This document shows, in pieces, positions 34,295-42,481 of a stretch of 64,000 nucleotides of DNA; positions within the stretch are counted from its first letter, which is position 1, and each line of letters opens with the position of its first letter. The DNA is taken from assembly GCF_042680685.1 (NCBI RefSeq), contig NZ_JBHUEA010000016.1, positions 25,106 to 89,105 of the forward strand, in the 5' to 3' direction. A program made the translations under genes and the position numbers. The DNA comes from Amnibacterium endophyticum (lineage in GTDB: Bacteria; Actinomycetota; Actinomycetes; Actinomycetales; Microbacteriaceae). The notes under the pieces were generated by a model. It saw only the letters and a list, made by a program, of their open reading frames with translations. It searched no databases and was not told where the DNA came from.

Positions 34295-35891
34295 ACCCGA
34301 ACCGCTGCTGAGCGTCCGCGGGCTCACCGTCGCGTTCGGCGACCGGGAGGTCGTGCACGGCGTCGACCTCGACGTCGCCCGCGGCGAGCGGGTCGCGATC
34401 GTCGGCCAGTCCGGCTCCGGCAAGTCCACAGTGGTCGCGGCGCTGCTGCGGCTCCTCCCGGGGGCGGGGCATGTGACAAGCGGCAGCATGCGGCTCGACG
34501 ACGTCGACCTCGCCGCCGCCGACGAGACCGTCATGCGCGGTGTACGAGGCCGCAGGATGGGGCTCGTGCCGCAGGATCCCGGCACGAACTTGAACCCGTC
34601 CATGCGGGTCGGTGCCCAGGTCGCAGACGCACTGCGCGCCTCCACCCGCCTCGGTCGTGCCGACGTCGCGCGGCGGACGATCGAGCTGATGACCGAGGCC
34701 GGCATCCCGGACGCCGAGCGGCGGGCGAAGCAGTACCCGCACGAGTTCTCCGGCGGCATGCGGCAGCGGGTACTGATCGCGATCGCCCTCGCGGGCGCGC
34801 CGCAGCTGCTGATCGCCGACGAGCCGACCAGCGCCCTCGACGTCACCGTGCAGCGGCGGATCCTCGACCACCTCGAGACCCTCGTCGCCGCCCGCGGCAC
34901 CTCGCTGCTGCTCGTGACGCACGACCTCGCGCTCGCGGCCGAGCGGGCGGACCGGGTGGTCGTGATGCTCGACGGGCGGGTCGTCGAGCAGGGCCCCGCC
35001 GCCGCGGTGCTCGCCGCCCCCGAGCACGAGTACACGCGGCGGCTCGTCGCCGCCGCGCCCGGCGTCGCCGCCGCCCGGGACCGGGCGATGGCGCCCGCCG
35101 ACGTCCCGCCGACCTCGATGCTCGTCATCGAGGACCTCGTGAAGGAGTACCGCATCCGCGGACGGCGCGAGACGGTGCGGGCACTCGACGGCGTCTCGTT
35201 CGAGGTGCCGCGCGGCGAGACGACCGCGATCGTCGGCGAGTCCGGGTCGGGCAAGACGACGATCAGCCGGATCGTCCTCGGTGTCGAGCCGGCCACGAGC
35301 GGTCGGGTGCTGATCGACGGTCAGCGGCTCGAGGACGCGCGGGGCCCCGCCCTGAAGGCGCTGCGGCGGCGGATGCAGCCGGTGTTCCAGGACCCGTACG
35401 CCTCCCTTGACCCGACCTGGAGCGTCGAGCGGCTGGTCGACGAGCCGCTGCGCGTCTTCGGCGTCGGGGACCGCGCCGAGCGGCGGACGCGCGTCGCCGA
35501 GCTGCTCGACCAGGTCGCGCTGCCGCGCAGCGTCGCGCAGCACCGCCCGGTCGAGCTGTCCGGCGGGCAGCGGCAGCGGGTCGCGATCGCCCGCGCGCTC
35601 GCGCTGCACCCGCAACTGCTGATCTGCGACGAGGCCGTGTCGGCGCTCGACGTGCTGGTGCAGGACCAGATCCTGCGCCTGCTCGCCGACCTGCAGCAGC
35701 AGCTGGGGCTCACCTACCTCTTCATCACCCACGACCTCGCCGTGGTGCGGCAGATAGCCTCGAGCGTCGTCGTGATGCAGCGCGGCCGCCTGATGGAGCG
35801 CGGAGCCGTCGGCGACGTGTTCGATGCGCCGCAGGAGGAGTACACGCGTGAGCTGCTCGGAGCGATCCCCGGGGCGGAGCTGGTGGCCTGA
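34278..35891 (+). CDS. Fused double ABC ATPase (DppD-DppF/GsiA type)
   Basis: This 537-residue protein carries two complete nucleotide-binding domains. Domain 1 (about residues 8-245) has GQSGSGKST, the signature FSGGMRQR and ADEPTSALD. Domain 2 (about 275-530) has GESGSGKTT, LSGGQRQR and CDEAVSALD. A single polypeptide with both halves is the arrangement of the glutathione importer ATPase GsiA. It starts inside the end of the gamma-glutamyltransferase gene after a GAGGAGGG site. It powers the two permeases. Confidence 0.94.
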   Translation: MPQVVEPEPLLSVRGLTVAFGDREVVHGVDLDVARGERVAIVGQSGSGKSTVVAALLRLLPGAGHVTSGSMRLDDVDLAAADETVMRGVRGRRMGLVPQDPGTNLNPSMRVGAQVADALRASTRLGRADVARRTIELMTEAGIPDAERRAKQYPHEFSGGMRQRVLIAIALAGAPQLLIADEPTSALDVTVQRRILDHLETLVAARGTSLLLVTHDLALAAERADRVVVMLDGRVVEQGPAAAVLAAPEHEYTRRLVAAAPGVAAARDRAMAPADVPPTSMLVIEDLVKEYRIRGRRETVRALDGVSFEVPRGETTAIVGESGSGKTTISRIVLGVEPATSGRVLIDGQRLEDARGPALKALRRRMQPVFQDPYASLDPTWSVERLVDEPLRVFGVGDRAERRTRVAELLDQVALPRSVAQHRPVELSGGQRQRVAIARALALHPQLLICDEAVSALDVLVQDQILRLLADLQQQLGLTYLFITHDLAVVRQIASSVVVMQRGRLMERGAVGDVFDAPQEEYTRELLGAIPGAELVA

Positions 35892-35903
35892 GGCGGCCGG
35901 GCG

Positions 35904-36620
35904 ATGAGCGTCATCGACGACGTCCGCCGCGACATCGTCGCCGGCGTGCTGCCGCCCGGCAGCCGGCTGACGGAGGCGTCGCTCGCGGAGCGCTACGGCG
36001 TCTCGCGCGTGCCGGTGCGGGAGGCCCTGCGGGGCCTCGAGGGCGAGGGCTTCGTCGCGTCGCGCCCGCACGTCGGCTCCAGCGTGGCGCAGATCCCGCT
36101 CGACGAGGCCGACGACCTCTTCGCCGTGCGGGAGGCGCTCGAAATGGCGACCGCGGGCCGCGCCGCCGCCCGGGCGAAGGCGATGTTCTCGGCGCCCGCG
36201 CCCCACGCGGACTGGTGGGAGACGCGGCGCGAGCTCGAGCTGATCCTCGACGAGGGCGACGCGGCGGTGGCCCGCGACGACCTGGACCCGCTGGTGGAGC
36301 TGAACGACCGGTTCCACGTCGGGATCGCGGTCCTGTCGGGCAGCCCGACGCTCGCCTCGCTGCTGCGGCAGCTGTCGCGGAAGATCGAGTGGCTGTACGC
36401 CCTCGACACCTTCTCACGCGGGAAGCGGCTGTGGCCGGACCACCGACGGATCCTCGCCGCGATCGACGCGGGCGATCCCGGCCGCGCCGTCGAGCTGATG
36501 GGCGCGCACGTCCGCGGCTCGCGAATCGGCTGGGCCCGCCGCGGCGGCGACGCCGACCTGATCGCCGAGCTCGAGCGGGTCCCGCCCTCCGCGACCGGAG
36601 TGCTGTCCGAGATCCTCTGA
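35904..36620 (+). CDS. GntR family regulator, FCD subfamily
   Basis: This 238-residue protein has an N-terminal winged helix (VLPPGSRLTEASLAERYGVSRVPVREALRGLEGEGFV) and an all-helical FCD ligand domain with LNDRFHVGIAVLSGSPTL and PDHRRILAAIDAGDPGRAVELMGAHV, which supply the metal/ligand histidines and acids. It follows the ATPase by 12 nt and ends the operon. The TTGTATACAA site before the operon is the expected operator. The effector is probably a substrate or product of the transport/GGT pathway. Confidence 0.9.
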   Translation: MSVIDDVRRDIVAGVLPPGSRLTEASLAERYGVSRVPVREALRGLEGEGFVASRPHVGSSVAQIPLDEADDLFAVREALEMATAGRAAARAKAMFSAPAPHADWWETRRELELILDEGDAAVARDDLDPLVELNDRFHVGIAVLSGSPTLASLLRQLSRKIEWLYALDTFSRGKRLWPDHRRILAAIDAGDPGRAVELMGAHVRGSRIGWARRGGDADLIAELERVPPSATGVLSEIL

Positions 36621-36645
36621 GCGGAACACCTCCGCAGCCGCGGTT

Positions 36646-37158
36646 TCAGGGCCGGTTCAACCGCTCCACCAGCTCCCGCGTGAGCCACGGCGCGGAGCCC
36701 GCCCACCGCTCCACGTCCTCGGGCGGCAGCCCGACCCGCACCCGGTCCTCCGTCCAGCCCGGCGCGACGACGGTCGTCAGCAGCGCGAAGCCGTCCGGCT
36801 CGAGCAGCCGCATCCCCTTCCACGACCCGGCCGGCACGGTGATCGCGAGCTGCTGGCCGCCCGCGACGTCGTGCCCGAGCACGGTCCGCCGCGGCGCGCT
36901 CCCCTCCGTGAGCACCGCGTACTCGACCGGTCCGCCGTCGACGTGCACGTGGGTGTCGTCGGCGTCGAGCCGGTGCCACACGTTGACCGGCCGCCCCGCG
37001 TCGAGCAGGTAGTGGATCGCGCTGCAGGCCGGCAGGGTCCGCCCGCTCATCTGCACCTCGGTCGGCGAGACGGCCTGCGGCGCCCACCAGCCGGACTCGT
37101 CCGGCAGCGGCTCGAGCCCGAGCAGGGCGATCCAGTCGCGGGCCGTCCGGATCGTCAC
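36646..37158 (-). CDS. Cupin protein (DUF985)
   Basis: This 170-residue protein has the DUF985 cupin core: SAIHYLLDAGRPVNVWHRLDADDTHVHVDGGPVEYAVL, where His and acidic residues would form the metal site, then QQLAITVPAGSWKGMRLLEPDGFALLTTVVAPGW. Function of the family is unsettled (possible sugar or small-molecule binding). GAGGAT ends 6 nt before GTG 37158. It is convergent with the GntR gene. Confidence 0.82.
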   Translation of the reverse strand: MTIRTARDWIALLGLEPLPDESGWWAPQAVSPTEVQMSGRTLPACSAIHYLLDAGRPVNVWHRLDADDTHVHVDGGPVEYAVLTEGSAPRRTVLGHDVAGGQQLAITVPAGSWKGMRLLEPDGFALLTTVVAPGWTEDRVRVGLPPEDVERWAGSAPWLTRELVERLNRP

Positions 37159-37164
37159 GCGGCC

Positions 37165-37170
37165 ATCCTC
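37165..37170 (-). promoter_or_regulatory. Leaderless-type -10 box (GAGGAT)
   Basis: GAGGAT on the minus strand ends 6 nt before GTG 37158. Confidence 0.45.
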
Positions 37171-37175
37171 GCCGC

Positions 37176-38363
37176 TCAGCGGGCGGCCGCGAGGATCGCC
37201 TCCGCCAGCCGCTCGGCGTGCGGGGTGTTGTCGATCTGGATCGCGTCGGAGCCGAGGGTGAGGAGCACCGTGCAGATGTTCCCGGAGGAGCCGCAGCTCG
37301 ACACCGCCTGCTCCCCCGACACCAGGCCCTTGAGGTCCGCCCGATGGAGCGAGCCGCGCTGCGCCGGGTCCTTCGCGACGTCGTCCACGGCCCACGCCTG
37401 GTCGGGTCCGACCGTCACCGTTGCGATCTCGACCGGGATCTGCTGGTCCGGGTCCTCGATGTGGCAGACCGAGTCACCGACGCGCAGCTCCGCGGCGGCG
37501 TAGAGCGAGGAGAGCTTCGGGTCCGGCTGGTAGTCGGTCGCGATGCTCGTGCCCTGCACGTCGAGCGCCGGGGCGAGCGCCGCCTTCTTCAGGTAGTTCA
37601 CGCAGTCCGCCTTCCCGTTCGCCGGCAGGTGCGCCGGGAACGTCAGCTGTGCGGCGCTCGCGTCCTGCACCGTGCGGAACGCGGACTCGACGGCGGGCTT
37701 CAGGCCGGCGAACACCTGGTCGTCGGTCTCCTTCGCGAAGGCCGACGTGCCGCCCTCGCGTGAGCCGGTGATCAGGTCGACCCGCACCCAGCTGGAGCCG
37801 ACGGCCGCCGTCGCCCCGCAGCCGGGGTCGCCGCACGTCGCGGCTGCGGAGATCCCGGCGAACGTGCGGCGCTGGTCGGTCGGCGCGTCGCCGTACATCG
37901 ACCCGGTCCACTGGTCCGCGGCGTCCGGCAGGATCGAGACCATCAGCGTCGCGGGACCGGCCTCCGAGTTCGGGGGCCCGGCGACCCACGAGCAGGCGAG
38001 GCCGCCCGCGCCCTGCAGCGCCTTCACGCCGGTGAGCAGCCCGCCCGGGATCACGTCGTACCCGGTGCCTCCGCGCAGCACCACCCAGTCGTCGGAGGGC
38101 TGCCCCGCCGCCAGCGCCTTCACGACGTCCTGCTTCGGCACGAGGTCGTCGCAGGTGAGCGCTGAGGCTGGTGCGGCGGAGGGCGTGGCCGACGGCGTCG
38201 TGCTCGAGGCGGCGCTGGCCGGCGTGACCTGCGGCGCCGCGGGCGCGGTACCACCCTGGGAACACCCGGTCACGAGTCCGGCGACGGCCAGCGCGAGCGC
38301 GGCGGCGGCCGGTCCGGTCCATCGGGACCGCTTGGTGGAGTCGAAGGTTCCGCTCATACCCAT
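37176..38363 (-). CDS. Secreted lipoprotein, two similar cysteine-containing halves (DUF3558-like)
   Basis: This 395-residue protein has a signal peptide and lipobox VTGC (lipidated Cys34), then a long Pro/Ser/Ala/Thr stalk and an extracellular region. The first module starts TCDDLVPKQDVVKAL and contains LACSWVAGP. A second begins ADCVNYLKKAALAPAL and contains SVCHIEDPD, so the two may be repeats with paired cysteines. This resembles the DUF3558-type lipoproteins of actinobacteria; role unknown. ATG 38363 and ATG 38357 are both possible starts. Confidence 0.7.
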   Translation of the reverse strand: MGMSGTFDSTKRSRWTGPAAAALALAVAGLVTGCSQGGTAPAAPQVTPASAASSTTPSATPSAAPASALTCDDLVPKQDVVKALAAGQPSDDWVVLRGGTGYDVIPGGLLTGVKALQGAGGLACSWVAGPPNSEAGPATLMVSILPDAADQWTGSMYGDAPTDQRRTFAGISAAATCGDPGCGATAAVGSSWVRVDLITGSREGGTSAFAKETDDQVFAGLKPAVESAFRTVQDASAAQLTFPAHLPANGKADCVNYLKKAALAPALDVQGTSIATDYQPDPKLSSLYAAAELRVGDSVCHIEDPDQQIPVEIATVTVGPDQAWAVDDVAKDPAQRGSLHRADLKGLVSGEQAVSSCGSSGNICTVLLTLGSDAIQIDNTPHAERLAEAILAAAR

Positions 38364-38457
38364 GGACTGTCCGCTCGGACCGTGACGGTTCCCTGGGCGC
38401 CGTGATCCGGATGCGGAAGCGTGCTGCCCATTCCCCTCCGCCGATCGCTCCCCCGCT

Positions 38458-38476
38458 GGTCGAGCCTGTCGCGACC
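38458..38476. repeat. Short inverted repeat GGTCGAG-N5-CGCGACC (REP-like)
   Basis: The arms 38458-38464 and 38470-38476 pair at 6 of 7 positions around CCTGT. It matches parts of the elements at 22006-22060 and 39757-39791. Confidence 0.45.
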
Positions 38477-38504
38477 ACCGACCGGAAGCACCCGCGCTTC
38501 CGCG

Positions 38505-38510
38505 TACCGT
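38505..38510 (+). promoter_or_regulatory. Leaderless-type -10 box (TACCGT)
   Basis: TACCGT ends 6 nt before GTG 38517. Confidence 0.55.
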
Positions 38511-38516
38511 CGCAGG

Positions 38517-38960
38517 GTGAGCACCCTGCAGGAGGTCGGCGACCGGGACGGCTGGCGCTGCTGGCTCTGCGACGAGCCGGTGGACCCGGACATGAGCGTG
38601 AACGACCCGCGCGGCCCCAGCGTCGACGCCGTCACGAGCGCGAAGCCGAAGAAGGGCGCCGCGGTCCCCGAGCGGCTCGCGCACCGCGCCTGCAACACCC
38701 GGAAGGGCGCGGTGAAGGCGGTCGTGCCGTGGTCGCCCGACCTGTTCGTCCTCGACCCGGCGCCGATCGTGGAGACCGTGGAGCGGCTGTCCCGCAAGGG
38801 CGGCCGCGAGGTCGTGGCCCGCTGCCCGAGCCGCGACGACGCGGAGCGCGCCGGCGACTGGCTGGTCGACCGCCTGTCCCGCTTCGCCCCGGACCTCCCC
38901 GTGCGCACCGAGATCAAGCCGGGCGGCGGTCAGCACCTCCTGGTGCTCACGACCGCCTGA
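38517..38960 (+). CDS. HNH-like zinc-finger protein
   Basis: This 147-residue protein has a CWLCDEP knuckle near residue 15 and LAHRACNTRKG near residue 60, which is the usual C-terminal half of an HNH finger. The central DH/N pair of a catalytic HNH is replaced by PSVDAVTSAKPKKG, so nuclease activity is doubtful. The C-terminal half (VARCPSRDDAERAGDWLVDRL) is of unknown fold. TACCGT 6 nt upstream fixes GTG 38517. Confidence 0.6.
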   Translation: MSTLQEVGDRDGWRCWLCDEPVDPDMSVNDPRGPSVDAVTSAKPKKGAAVPERLAHRACNTRKGAVKAVVPWSPDLFVLDPAPIVETVERLSRKGGREVVARCPSRDDAERAGDWLVDRLSRFAPDLPVRTEIKPGGGQHLLVLTTA

Positions 38961-39002
38961 GCGGACGCTCTCTCGCTCAGGGACCGTCCCGTCGTGGAGG
39001 AC

Positions 39003-39008
39003 GACCCT
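39003..39008 (+). promoter_or_regulatory. Leaderless-type -10 box (GACCCT)
   Basis: GACCCT ends 6 nt before ATG 39015. Confidence 0.4.
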
Positions 39009-39014
39009 GTCGGC

Positions 39015-39713
39015 ATGACCGATGCACCTCAGCTGACCGCGCTCGTCCTCGGCGCCAGCCGTTCGATCGGACTCGCGATCGTCGAGCAGCTGGCGGACCG
39101 CGGCTGGCAGGTGGTCGGCACCGCGCGCCACGGCTCCGGCTCCGACCTCCACGCCGCCGCCGACCGCTCCTCGGGCCGGATCGAGGTGGAGCGGGCGGAC
39201 CTCACCGAGCAGCAGAGCCTCCTCGACCTCCGGAGCCGCGTCGACGGCCGCACGATCGACCTGCTGTGGATCAACGGCGCGATCCCGAGCACCGATGCCC
39301 CGGGGCTCGACGCGACGGTGGAGGAGTTCACGCAGGTGATGCTGACGAACGCGCTCGGCCCGATGCACGCGATCGCCGCGCTGCAGGACCTCGTCCCACC
39401 GAGCGGCACGATCGCGGTCATGAGCTCGACGCAGGGCAGCATCACGCTCAACACCCGCGGCGGCTACGACGTCTACCGCGCGAGCAAGTCGGCGCTGAAC
39501 CAGCTGATGCGCAGCCACGCCGCCCGTGCCGCGGACGACCCGAGGACGCTGCTACTGATGAACCCGGGCCACGTCCGCACGGGCCTCGGCGGCCCCGGCG
39601 CACAACTGACGATCGAGGAGGTCGTGCCGGTGCTCGTGGACACCGTCCTCGCCCAGGAGGGCCACGGCGGCCTGCGCTTCCTGCAGCGCACGGGCGAGGA
39701 GATCCCCTGGTGA
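39015..39713 (+). CDS. Short-chain dehydrogenase/reductase
   Basis: This 232-residue Rossmann protein has the cofactor loop LVLGASRSIGLAIVEQL near residue 10, the structural NGA in WINGAIP (compare NNAG), Ser in AVMSSTQGS and the catalytic YRASKSAL. It is a classical SDR of the short 'cognate' type; substrate unknown. ATG 39015 is supported by GACCCT 6 nt upstream. Confidence 0.88.
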   Translation: MTDAPQLTALVLGASRSIGLAIVEQLADRGWQVVGTARHGSGSDLHAAADRSSGRIEVERADLTEQQSLLDLRSRVDGRTIDLLWINGAIPSTDAPGLDATVEEFTQVMLTNALGPMHAIAALQDLVPPSGTIAVMSSTQGSITLNTRGGYDVYRASKSALNQLMRSHAARAADDPRTLLLMNPGHVRTGLGGPGAQLTIEEVVPVLVDTVLAQEGHGGLRFLQRTGEEIPW

Positions 39714-39756
39714 CCTGATCGTTCCTCGCAACCGCCCGCTCGGTCCCCCATCCGAT

Positions 39757-39791
39757 GGTCGAGGTGCGGAGCGAAGCGGAGCCTCGAGACC
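39757..39791. repeat. REP-like palindromic element (GGTCGAGG...CCTCGAGACC)
   Basis: The outer arms at 39757-39764 and 39782-39791 are imperfect inverses, with two GCGGAG words between them. Elements of this form are scattered between genes in Microbacteriaceae as far as I know. It lies between the SDR and aldolase-like genes. Confidence 0.55.
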
Positions 39792-39803
39792 ACCGGCCAC
39801 CCG

Positions 39804-39809
39804 CAGACT
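39804..39809 (+). promoter_or_regulatory. Leaderless-type -10 box (CAGACT)
   Basis: CAGACT ends 6 nt before ATG 39816. Confidence 0.5.
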
Positions 39810-39815
39810 GACCTG

Positions 39816-40883
39816 ATGCCAGACGACCTCCTCGCCCTCCGCGACGCCTGCGACCGCCACCTCGTCGGCCACGGTCCGGTCCGCGCCGCCGACCTGCTGG
39901 CGACGATCCCGCCGGACACCGAGGTCGACGTCTACGGCGCCGGCGGCGTCGTCGAAGCGCTGGAGGCGGAGGTCGCCTGCCTGCTCGGCAAGCCCGCCGC
40001 CGTGTTCCTGCCGAGCGGGATCATGGCGCAGCAGGCGGCGCTGCGCGTCCACGCGGACCGCACCGGTCGGCGCACCGTCCTGTTCCACCCGACCTGCCAC
40101 CTCGCGATCCACGAGGACGGCGCGCTGGAGCGCGTCCAGGGCCTCCTCGGCCGCCCCGTCGGCGACCCGAACCGCCTGATCGCGCTCGAGGACCTGCAGG
40201 CCGTCGCCGAGCCGCCCGCCGCCCTGCTGCTCGAGCTGCCGCAGCGCGAGTTGGGCGGCCTGCTCCCCGACTGGGACGACGTGCTCGAGCAGGTCGCGTG
40301 GGCCCGCTCCCGCGGCGCCGCCGTGCACTGCGACGGCGCCCGGATCTGGGAGGCCGCGGCCGGCTACGGCCGCTCCCCCGCCGAGCTGGCCGCGCCCTTC
40401 GACAGCGTCTACGTCTCGTTCTACAAGGGCATCGGCGCGCTCGCGGGCTGCTGCCTGGCGGCCGAGGAGGACGTGGTCGCCGAGGTGCGGGAGTGGCGCC
40501 GGCGCCTCGGCGGCACCCTCTACGGCCTATGGCCGGCGGCCGCCTCCGCACTGAGCCTGCTGCCGCAGCGCCTGGCCCGCATGCCCGAGTACCTGGCGCA
40601 CGCCCGCGCGATCGCCGCGGCGCTGGCCGAGGTCGACGGCGTCCGCGTGCTGCCGGACCCGCCGCAGGTGCCGATGATGCACGTGCTCCTCGAATCACCG
40701 CGCGAGCAGGTGGAGGCCGCGGTGCGCCGCATCGCGGAGACCCGTGGCGTCTTCACCTTCCGCGGCATCGGCACGACGCAGGACCCGGGCGTGCAGCGGG
40801 TGGAGCTGAGCGTGGGCGACGCGACCCTGCAGCTGACGTCCGAGGAGGTCGCGGACCTCTTCCGCGAGCTCGTCGGCGCCTGA
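39816..40883 (+). CDS. Threonine aldolase/beta-eliminating lyase family PLP enzyme
   Basis: This 355-residue fold-type I PLP protein has AVFLPSGIMAQQAALRVHAD near residue 67, LELPQRELGGLLPDWDDV in the middle, VHCDGARIWEAAAGYG with the PLP-contacting Asp, and SFYKGIGALAG with the Schiff-base Lys. This is the low-specificity threonine aldolase group, cleaving beta-hydroxy amino acids to glycine and an aldehyde. Its stop directly abuts the stop of the convergent gene. Confidence 0.85.
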   Translation: MPDDLLALRDACDRHLVGHGPVRAADLLATIPPDTEVDVYGAGGVVEALEAEVACLLGKPAAVFLPSGIMAQQAALRVHADRTGRRTVLFHPTCHLAIHEDGALERVQGLLGRPVGDPNRLIALEDLQAVAEPPAALLLELPQRELGGLLPDWDDVLEQVAWARSRGAAVHCDGARIWEAAAGYGRSPAELAAPFDSVYVSFYKGIGALAGCCLAAEEDVVAEVREWRRRLGGTLYGLWPAAASALSLLPQRLARMPEYLAHARAIAAALAEVDGVRVLPDPPQVPMMHVLLESPREQVEAAVRRIAETRGVFTFRGIGTTQDPGVQRVELSVGDATLQLTSEEVADLFRELVGA

Positions 40884-42029
40884 TCAGCGAGCGCCGTTTC
40901 GATCGAGATGTGGTCTGGGGTCCTCGAAGAGCTCCGGATACCGCTCGGCGGTGACGAACCCGAGGAGGTCGGTCTGGCGGAGCCGGTCTGCGAGGCCGAG
41001 CTCGTCGAAGTGCTGCTCGAGCCGTACCGCAAGATCGACCAGCTCCGGGCTCACGTCGTAGGGGTGCAGCGGATCCCAGATGCGCAGAAGGACGAGCCGC
41101 TCGGTGCGCGGCTCGCCGGCGGCGGACAGCCAGGCGGTACCGGTCCGCACGGTCACCGTCGTCGAGTCGTCGCCGATCCGCACCCGCTGGATCTCGTCGG
41201 GCGACCCCGGTGCCAGCAGGAGGGTCGCGAGCAGCCGCTTCTGCCCCTCCGGGTCGTCGACCACGAAGGCGACCTGCAGCGAGTCGCCTTCCGCCTCCTT
41301 GGGCCGAGGAGCGGCGAACGAGAAGTAGCGCAGGCGCTGCCGCACCAGACGGAGGACCGGAAGGGCGGCACCTTCCTGCAGTGCTCGGAGCTCGAGTCGG
41401 CGGCGTTCCTCCGCCGGTCGCCGCCAGCGGTCCAATGCCTCACGGGTGGCGTCCACCAAGCGGTGCGCGAGCACCGCTTCCTCGTCGGGTGATCGATATC
41501 GGGTCCCTGCTGCGAACACCATCGCGTCCGCCGGTCCCATGGTCTGCTCGATCAGCAGTGCGGGCGGCAGCAGGCCGTAATAGGTGAACGTGACCGCGTC
41601 CGACCTTCCGCTGTATCCGCCCTCGAAGCGGGCGACGACCTCGCCGTCGGCCGTCACCCTCACCTCGTCGCCGACGTCCTCGATCGAGAGCGAGCCGTCC
41701 GGGACGGGCATCCGCCACGGCGCGTCGGGATAGTCGTCGGACCGCCGTTGCAGCACCCACTGCGCAGCTCCCGCGAGGACCCAGACGAGATAGCGCTCCG
41801 CGTACTCGGCGGGCGCTCGCATCCGCTGACGAGCGGCCGCGCCGCGCTCCGAGCTCACGACCTCCCACTCGCCCGATCCCTCAGCGGGCCGCACTCCGTA
41901 CCGCAGGTCGTCCGGTGGGGTCCAGAGCGCCTGGTCGATCTGCATCAGCTCGCCGGCGAACGACTCGATCCAGGCGCGGACGGTCGGACTGAAGGGGAAG
42001 GCCGGTTGCTGACGGTCCACCTGATCCAC
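40884..42029 (-). CDS. Hypothetical protein
   Basis: This 381-residue soluble protein is not recognised. The N-terminal part has WEVVSSERGAAARQRMRAPAEYAERYLVWVLAG, faintly like bacterial immunity-protein folds. The central part is charged and helical (REALDRWRRPAEERRRLELRAL). The C-terminal third has LAVRLEQHFDELGLADRLRQ. No membrane span is seen. GTG 42029 and GTG 42020 are alternative starts. Convergent with the aldolase-like gene and host-like in composition. Confidence 0.6.
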   Translation of the reverse strand: MDQVDRQQPAFPFSPTVRAWIESFAGELMQIDQALWTPPDDLRYGVRPAEGSGEWEVVSSERGAAARQRMRAPAEYAERYLVWVLAGAAQWVLQRRSDDYPDAPWRMPVPDGSLSIEDVGDEVRVTADGEVVARFEGGYSGRSDAVTFTYYGLLPPALLIEQTMGPADAMVFAAGTRYRSPDEEAVLAHRLVDATREALDRWRRPAEERRRLELRALQEGAALPVLRLVRQRLRYFSFAAPRPKEAEGDSLQVAFVVDDPEGQKRLLATLLLAPGSPDEIQRVRIGDDSTTVTVRTGTAWLSAAGEPRTERLVLLRIWDPLHPYDVSPELVDLAVRLEQHFDELGLADRLRQTDLLGFVTAERYPELFEDPRPHLDRNGAR

Positions 42030-42160
42030 CTTTCCGCGTCGTGCGCCCTCCGCTGGGCGTCGTCAGCTCGCCGCGGGCCGACGAACTGGGTCTCGGCCTG
42101 CGCCACTCGAGGAGCGACGACGGCTCCGCCTCGATCGCAGGGCAACGCCCCTCCCGCCGC

Positions 42161-42352
42161 TCAGCTCTCGTCCTGCTCCTCGGGCTTCGGCGCGGCGTCG
42201 CGCCGCTGCTCGCGCTCGACGTATCCCGGCGGGTAGGCGTCCGGGTACTTCGAGCTCGTCCGCTCGACGGCGGCGCGACGCGCCTCCTCCGCCTGCCCAG
42301 CGAGCGCCTTCAGCGCACGCCGCAGCGGCCCTCCCGAGCCCCGTTCCGCCAT
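42161..42352 (-). CDS. Small hypothetical protein
   Basis: This 63-residue charged protein reads MAERGSGGPLRRALKALAG and continues with AEEARRAAVERTSSKYPDAYPPGYVEREQRR to an acidic end. GAGACT ends 6 nt before ATG 42352 on the minus strand, which supports it as expressed. Function unknown. Confidence 0.55.
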   Translation of the reverse strand: MAERGSGGPLRRALKALAGQAEEARRAAVERTSSKYPDAYPPGYVEREQRRDAAPKPEEQDES

Positions 42353-42358
42353 GCGCTC

Positions 42359-42364
42359 AGTCTC
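42359..42364 (-). promoter_or_regulatory. Leaderless-type -10 box (GAGACT)
   Basis: GAGACT on the minus strand ends 6 nt before ATG 42352. Confidence 0.45.
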
Positions 42365-42469
42365 GCACCGCAGGGCTGGGCCGCCCTCGCAGCGTGTCGG
42401 GCGGCGCCCGCGCTCGCACACCGGCGCCGGAGTCGGCGGCGCCCTCGGCGCTCGTGCGCCCCGACCCGG

Positions 42470-42475
42470 CAGACT
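42470..42475 (+). promoter_or_regulatory. Leaderless-type -10 box (CAGACT)
   Basis: CAGACT ends 6 nt before ATG 42482. Confidence 0.5.
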
Positions 42476-42481
42476 GCAGCG

